In this document: in pieces, positions 6,132-7,968 of the stretch
How the letters are laid out: every line of letters begins with the position of its first letter
How positions within the stretch are numbered: position 1 is the first letter of the stretch
Origin: Methanosarcina sp. UBA293
GTDB taxonomy: Archaea > Halobacteriota > Methanosarcinia > Methanosarcinales > Methanosarcinaceae
Direction: 5' to 3'
Assembly (NCBI GenBank): GCA_002499445.1
Contig: DALS01000052.1
Coordinates: 1 to 7,968 of the forward strand
DNA length: 7,968 nt
Notes under the pieces: model-generated
Told to the model about the DNA's origin: nothing
Database searches by the model: none
What the model saw: the letters and a program-made list of their open reading frames with translations, nothing else
Program-made: the position numbers and the translations under genes

Positions 6132-6740
6132 CGAGTTAGTTTTCGGAATCTTTTATTTTATTCGTTACCTGAATCCTTTGTTACTTCTTTGCTAACTTTT
6201 CGTGATTTATTTAAAGTATATTGAACAGACTTAGTAACAAAATTCAATGATAAACATAATATTAAAAATCAATAGGTTTTGTAATTGGTAACAATCTTGA
6301 AGATACAACTTCGGGGCTGAAGACTTTAGATATCGAATATTGATTTTGATGGATATGGATTCTTCTTGCTAATTCAGATTTTCAACCAAGAAATGCAAAA
6401 ATCACTAGATTTTGAACAGAGTCACTGAACATGACATTTTATATAAGTTATGCAACTTTGCCGGAGATATTATGTTTTTATTGTTTGCGTTTTTTACTAC
6501 TACGCTTTCGATAAATCTCCATTGATGTATATATAATTGATAAAATAATATTGTACTAAAACTGCCCTGACCTGAGACAAAACAAATTATCTCTAACAAA
6601 ATTATGGTTTTCGAATGATTCCTTTATCTATATTTTTTATAAGATATTCTCAAAACACTCTCAAAGTTTTGTTGAAAATACTATTCTACATACTGATTTT
6701 TATTGTCTAGATCGGAATTTCGGAAAAATAAATACTAGAT
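6132..6740. other. AT-rich spacer with one possible micro-ORF
   Basis: No gene of ordinary length is supported. A strong TATA-like TTTTATATAAG (6437-6447) stands about 25 bases before a 17-codon frame at 6472-6525, which has GGAG at 6463-6466. A reverse-strand frame across the same place (6405-6599) lacks a ribosome site. Nothing else is recognised. Confidence 0.45.
6472..6525 (+). CDS. Possible 17-residue hydrophobic peptide
   Basis: ATG at 6472 has a GGAG site (6463-6466) 5 bases upstream and encodes MFLLFAFFTTTLSINLH, a short hydrophobic segment that could insert in a membrane. A TATA-like box lies at 6437-6447, but a start 25 bases after it would fall near 6470, leaving the Shine-Dalgarno site outside the transcript. 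The elements therefore do not fit together well, and chance is a real alternative. Confidence 0.15.
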   Translation: MFLLFAFFTTTLSINLH

Positions 6741-6748
6741 TATAAATA
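6741..6748 (+). promoter_or_regulatory. Candidate TATA box of the DUF1699 gene
   Basis: TATAAATA lies 100 bases before the TTG start and would give a leader of about 75 bases. A second candidate, TATTTAAT after GAAAAA, lies at about 6787-6794 and would give a leader of about 30 bases. I cannot choose between them. Confidence 0.3.
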
Positions 6749-6835
6749 AAATTTGTTTTTAGATGATTTAGGTTATTATAGAAAAATATTTAATGAAGAA
6801 TTTTTTACTATCAAGTGAAAAAAATAAGTTGATCT

Positions 6836-6840
6836 GGAGG
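6836..6840 (+). promoter_or_regulatory. Shine-Dalgarno site that supports a TTG start
   Basis: GGAGG, a perfect core, ends 7 bases before the TTG at 6848. No in-frame ATG is available before residue 62, well inside the conserved region, so TTG is the start. Confidence 0.65.
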
Positions 6841-6847
6841 ATAAACT

Positions 6848-7255
6848 TTGAAAATAAGGGTTGTGAGTTCAAGAGAAGAAATCTTTACACTGAATCCAAA
6901 TGAGAGAATAGTGCATCTGGCCTTCAGGCCTTCAAATAAGGATATTTTTTCACTAGTGGAGAACTGTCCCAAGATTGAGGTCATACAGCTTCCTAAATCT
7001 TACAGGCGTACGGTTTCTAAATCCATAGAAATGTTCATTGAAATGCAGCGTATCCAGCTCATTGAGGGTGATGTCTGGGGCCACAGGAAGGATATAAACG
7101 AGTATTACCGTATTCCCTCATCGATTATCGAGGAAATAAAAGAACTCAAAATTGAAGGCAAGTCCACCGAAGCTATTGAGGAAAAGGTCTCAAGAGAAAG
7201 TAAACTTAACCCTGAGATGGTTGCTTATATCCTTAAAAAGGATGTTACAGCCTGA
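6848..7255 (+). CDS. DUF1699 family protein
   Basis: This 135-residue soluble protein of unknown function belongs to a small family found in Methanosarcina and relatives, often with several copies per genome. The N-terminal half (about 3-56) alternates short strands and helices (IRVVSS, RIVHLAFRPS, KIEVIQLP). It is followed by the well-conserved block EMFIEMQRIQLIEGDVWGHR (61-80) and a helical C-terminus (about 92-131). The segment EEIKELKIEGKSTEAIEEKV could be a helix-turn-helix, which hints at nucleic-acid binding but is not proof. It has no signal peptide, membrane helix or paired cysteines. It starts at TTG with GGAGG 7 bases upstream and is separated from msrH by about 750 bases and a terminator, so it is probably transcribed alone. 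A link to MMPA metabolism is not shown. Confidence 0.75.
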   Translation: MKIRVVSSREEIFTLNPNERIVHLAFRPSNKDIFSLVENCPKIEVIQLPKSYRRTVSKSIEMFIEMQRIQLIEGDVWGHRKDINEYYRIPSSIIEEIKELKIEGKSTEAIEEKVSRESKLNPEMVAYILKKDVTA

Positions 7256-7298
7256 GAGGCTGAAGCATTAGCTTTAACTTCTCTCAATTTATTTTTTA
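7253..7298 (+). terminator. Terminator of the DUF1699 gene
   Basis: TGAGAG (7253-7258, overlapping the stop codon) pairs with CTCTCA (7281-7286). An inner stem, GAAGC (7262-7266) with GCTTT (7271-7275), closes an ATTA loop. The run TTTATTTTTT (7288-7297) follows at once, as expected for an archaeal T-tract terminator. Confidence 0.55.
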
Positions 7299-7968
7299 TA
7301 CCCTATTCTTTACTAATTTGTAATATTTGCTTTTCCTATTACTTTTTATCTGGACAAAACAGCTATTCAAGTAAAAATCGATATTAATTAACTGATTTTA
7401 GGTGGGCTGAATAGTATCTTTTCTTTCCAATGTCAGTTTGCCTTCAGCCTTTTTCTCTTCCACACTTTTTTACTTCTATGACTTTTAGAACTTTATTATT
7501 GCATTATTTTCAATACTTTAAAATTTTTATTACCCTCCTATTTATTGTACTGTCTTATATCCTCTAGTAATTCTTTCCAATATCTTACGAATTATTATAG
7601 TATAGCTAAATAAAATCAAGTAAACTCTTAAAAACAGGACTTATCCTTTAAACACTTAATGCAGAATAATAACCAATAATTTTCTCGTAATGAGCTTGTT
7701 TCAAAACTACCTCTAATCCTTCCATTCTAATTTTTCGTAGTAGAGAAATCAAGGTCATCAAGTCGAATGGAAAATCTGCTTTAGATCAAAAACATGAATA
7801 GTCGGGATTTTGAAACCAGCTCAATAGTATTGCACTCACAAAAAGCTCAGTTTAAAATCCTGATGTAAATATTGGCTCTGTAGAAATCCTTAATTTGATG
7901 TAAATAATCTCTATTACTTTTTTGTTTATGTTATAGACTCTCAGTTTAATTTTTATTTCTTTTACTTG
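7299..7968. other. AT-rich region without a convincing gene
   Basis: The stretch is AT-rich with short frames only. A reverse-strand frame of 36 residues (7648-7758) reads like protein in part (RMEGLEVVLKQAHYEK) but has no Shine-Dalgarno site. GGCTCTGTAGAAA (7874-7886) and GCTCAGTTTAAA (7845-7856) are inverted copies of sequences at 91-103 and 22-33, which could reflect mobile-element remnants or chance. Confidence 0.4.

Noticed and set aside
6405..6599. Reverse-strand frame of 64 residues in the msrH-DUF1699 gap
   Set aside because: TTG start without a Shine-Dalgarno site, no family resemblance, and composition typical of AT-rich spacer.
7648..7758. Reverse-strand 36-residue frame that reads partly like protein
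   Set aside because: No ribosome binding site or promoter, very short, and no recognised family; possibly a transposase remnant but unsupported.

Overview
The window is from a methanogenic archaeon of the genus Methanosarcina, most likely Methanosarcina acetivorans or a close marine relative. The evidence is a corrinoid protein, a UroD-type coenzyme M methyltransferase, a regulator of the Methanosarcina-specific Msr type and a DUF1699 protein, together with long AT-rich spacers, archaeal TATA-like boxes and Shine-Dalgarno sites matching AGGAGGTGATC. Family assignments come from reading the protein sequences; no search was run.

Layout. Bases 1-310 hold what looks like the decayed 3' end of a membrane-protein gene, then about 480 bases of AT-rich DNA with a three-part inverted-repeat structure (361-409) and a 24-bp dyad (692-715). 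Bases 794-4238 form a forward three-gene cluster: corrinoid protein (mtpC), methylcobamide:CoM methyltransferase (mtpA) and MFS transporter (mtpP). A 1-kb gene-free stretch (4239-5244) carries a TATA box, two hairpins flanking a CCTCCT motif (candidate small RNA, 4448-4590) and a 34-bp tandem duplication. Next come a regulator (msrH, 5245-6099), a 750-base gap, a DUF1699 gene (6848-7255) with a hairpin terminator, and 0.7 kb without a convincing gene.

How it works. Gene order and families match the mtpCAP-msrH locus that, as I recall from published genetics in M. acetivorans (Fu and Metcalf), is needed for growth on methylmercaptopropionate (MMPA), a breakdown product of dimethylsulfoniopropionate. 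MtpP would import MMPA, its methyl group would pass to cobalamin on MtpC and then through the zinc enzyme MtpA to coenzyme M, feeding methyl-CoM into methanogenesis. MsrH activates mtpCAP. No separate substrate methyltransferase gene is present, so MtpA probably performs both transfers, as MtsA does with MtsB.

The coding system is therefore probably known. The less explained parts are in the spacers: the possible anti-Shine-Dalgarno RNA, the mutually exclusive hairpins upstream of mtpC, and the dyad placed like an activator site. Starts of mtpC and mtpP were moved downstream to ATG codons with good Shine-Dalgarno sites.
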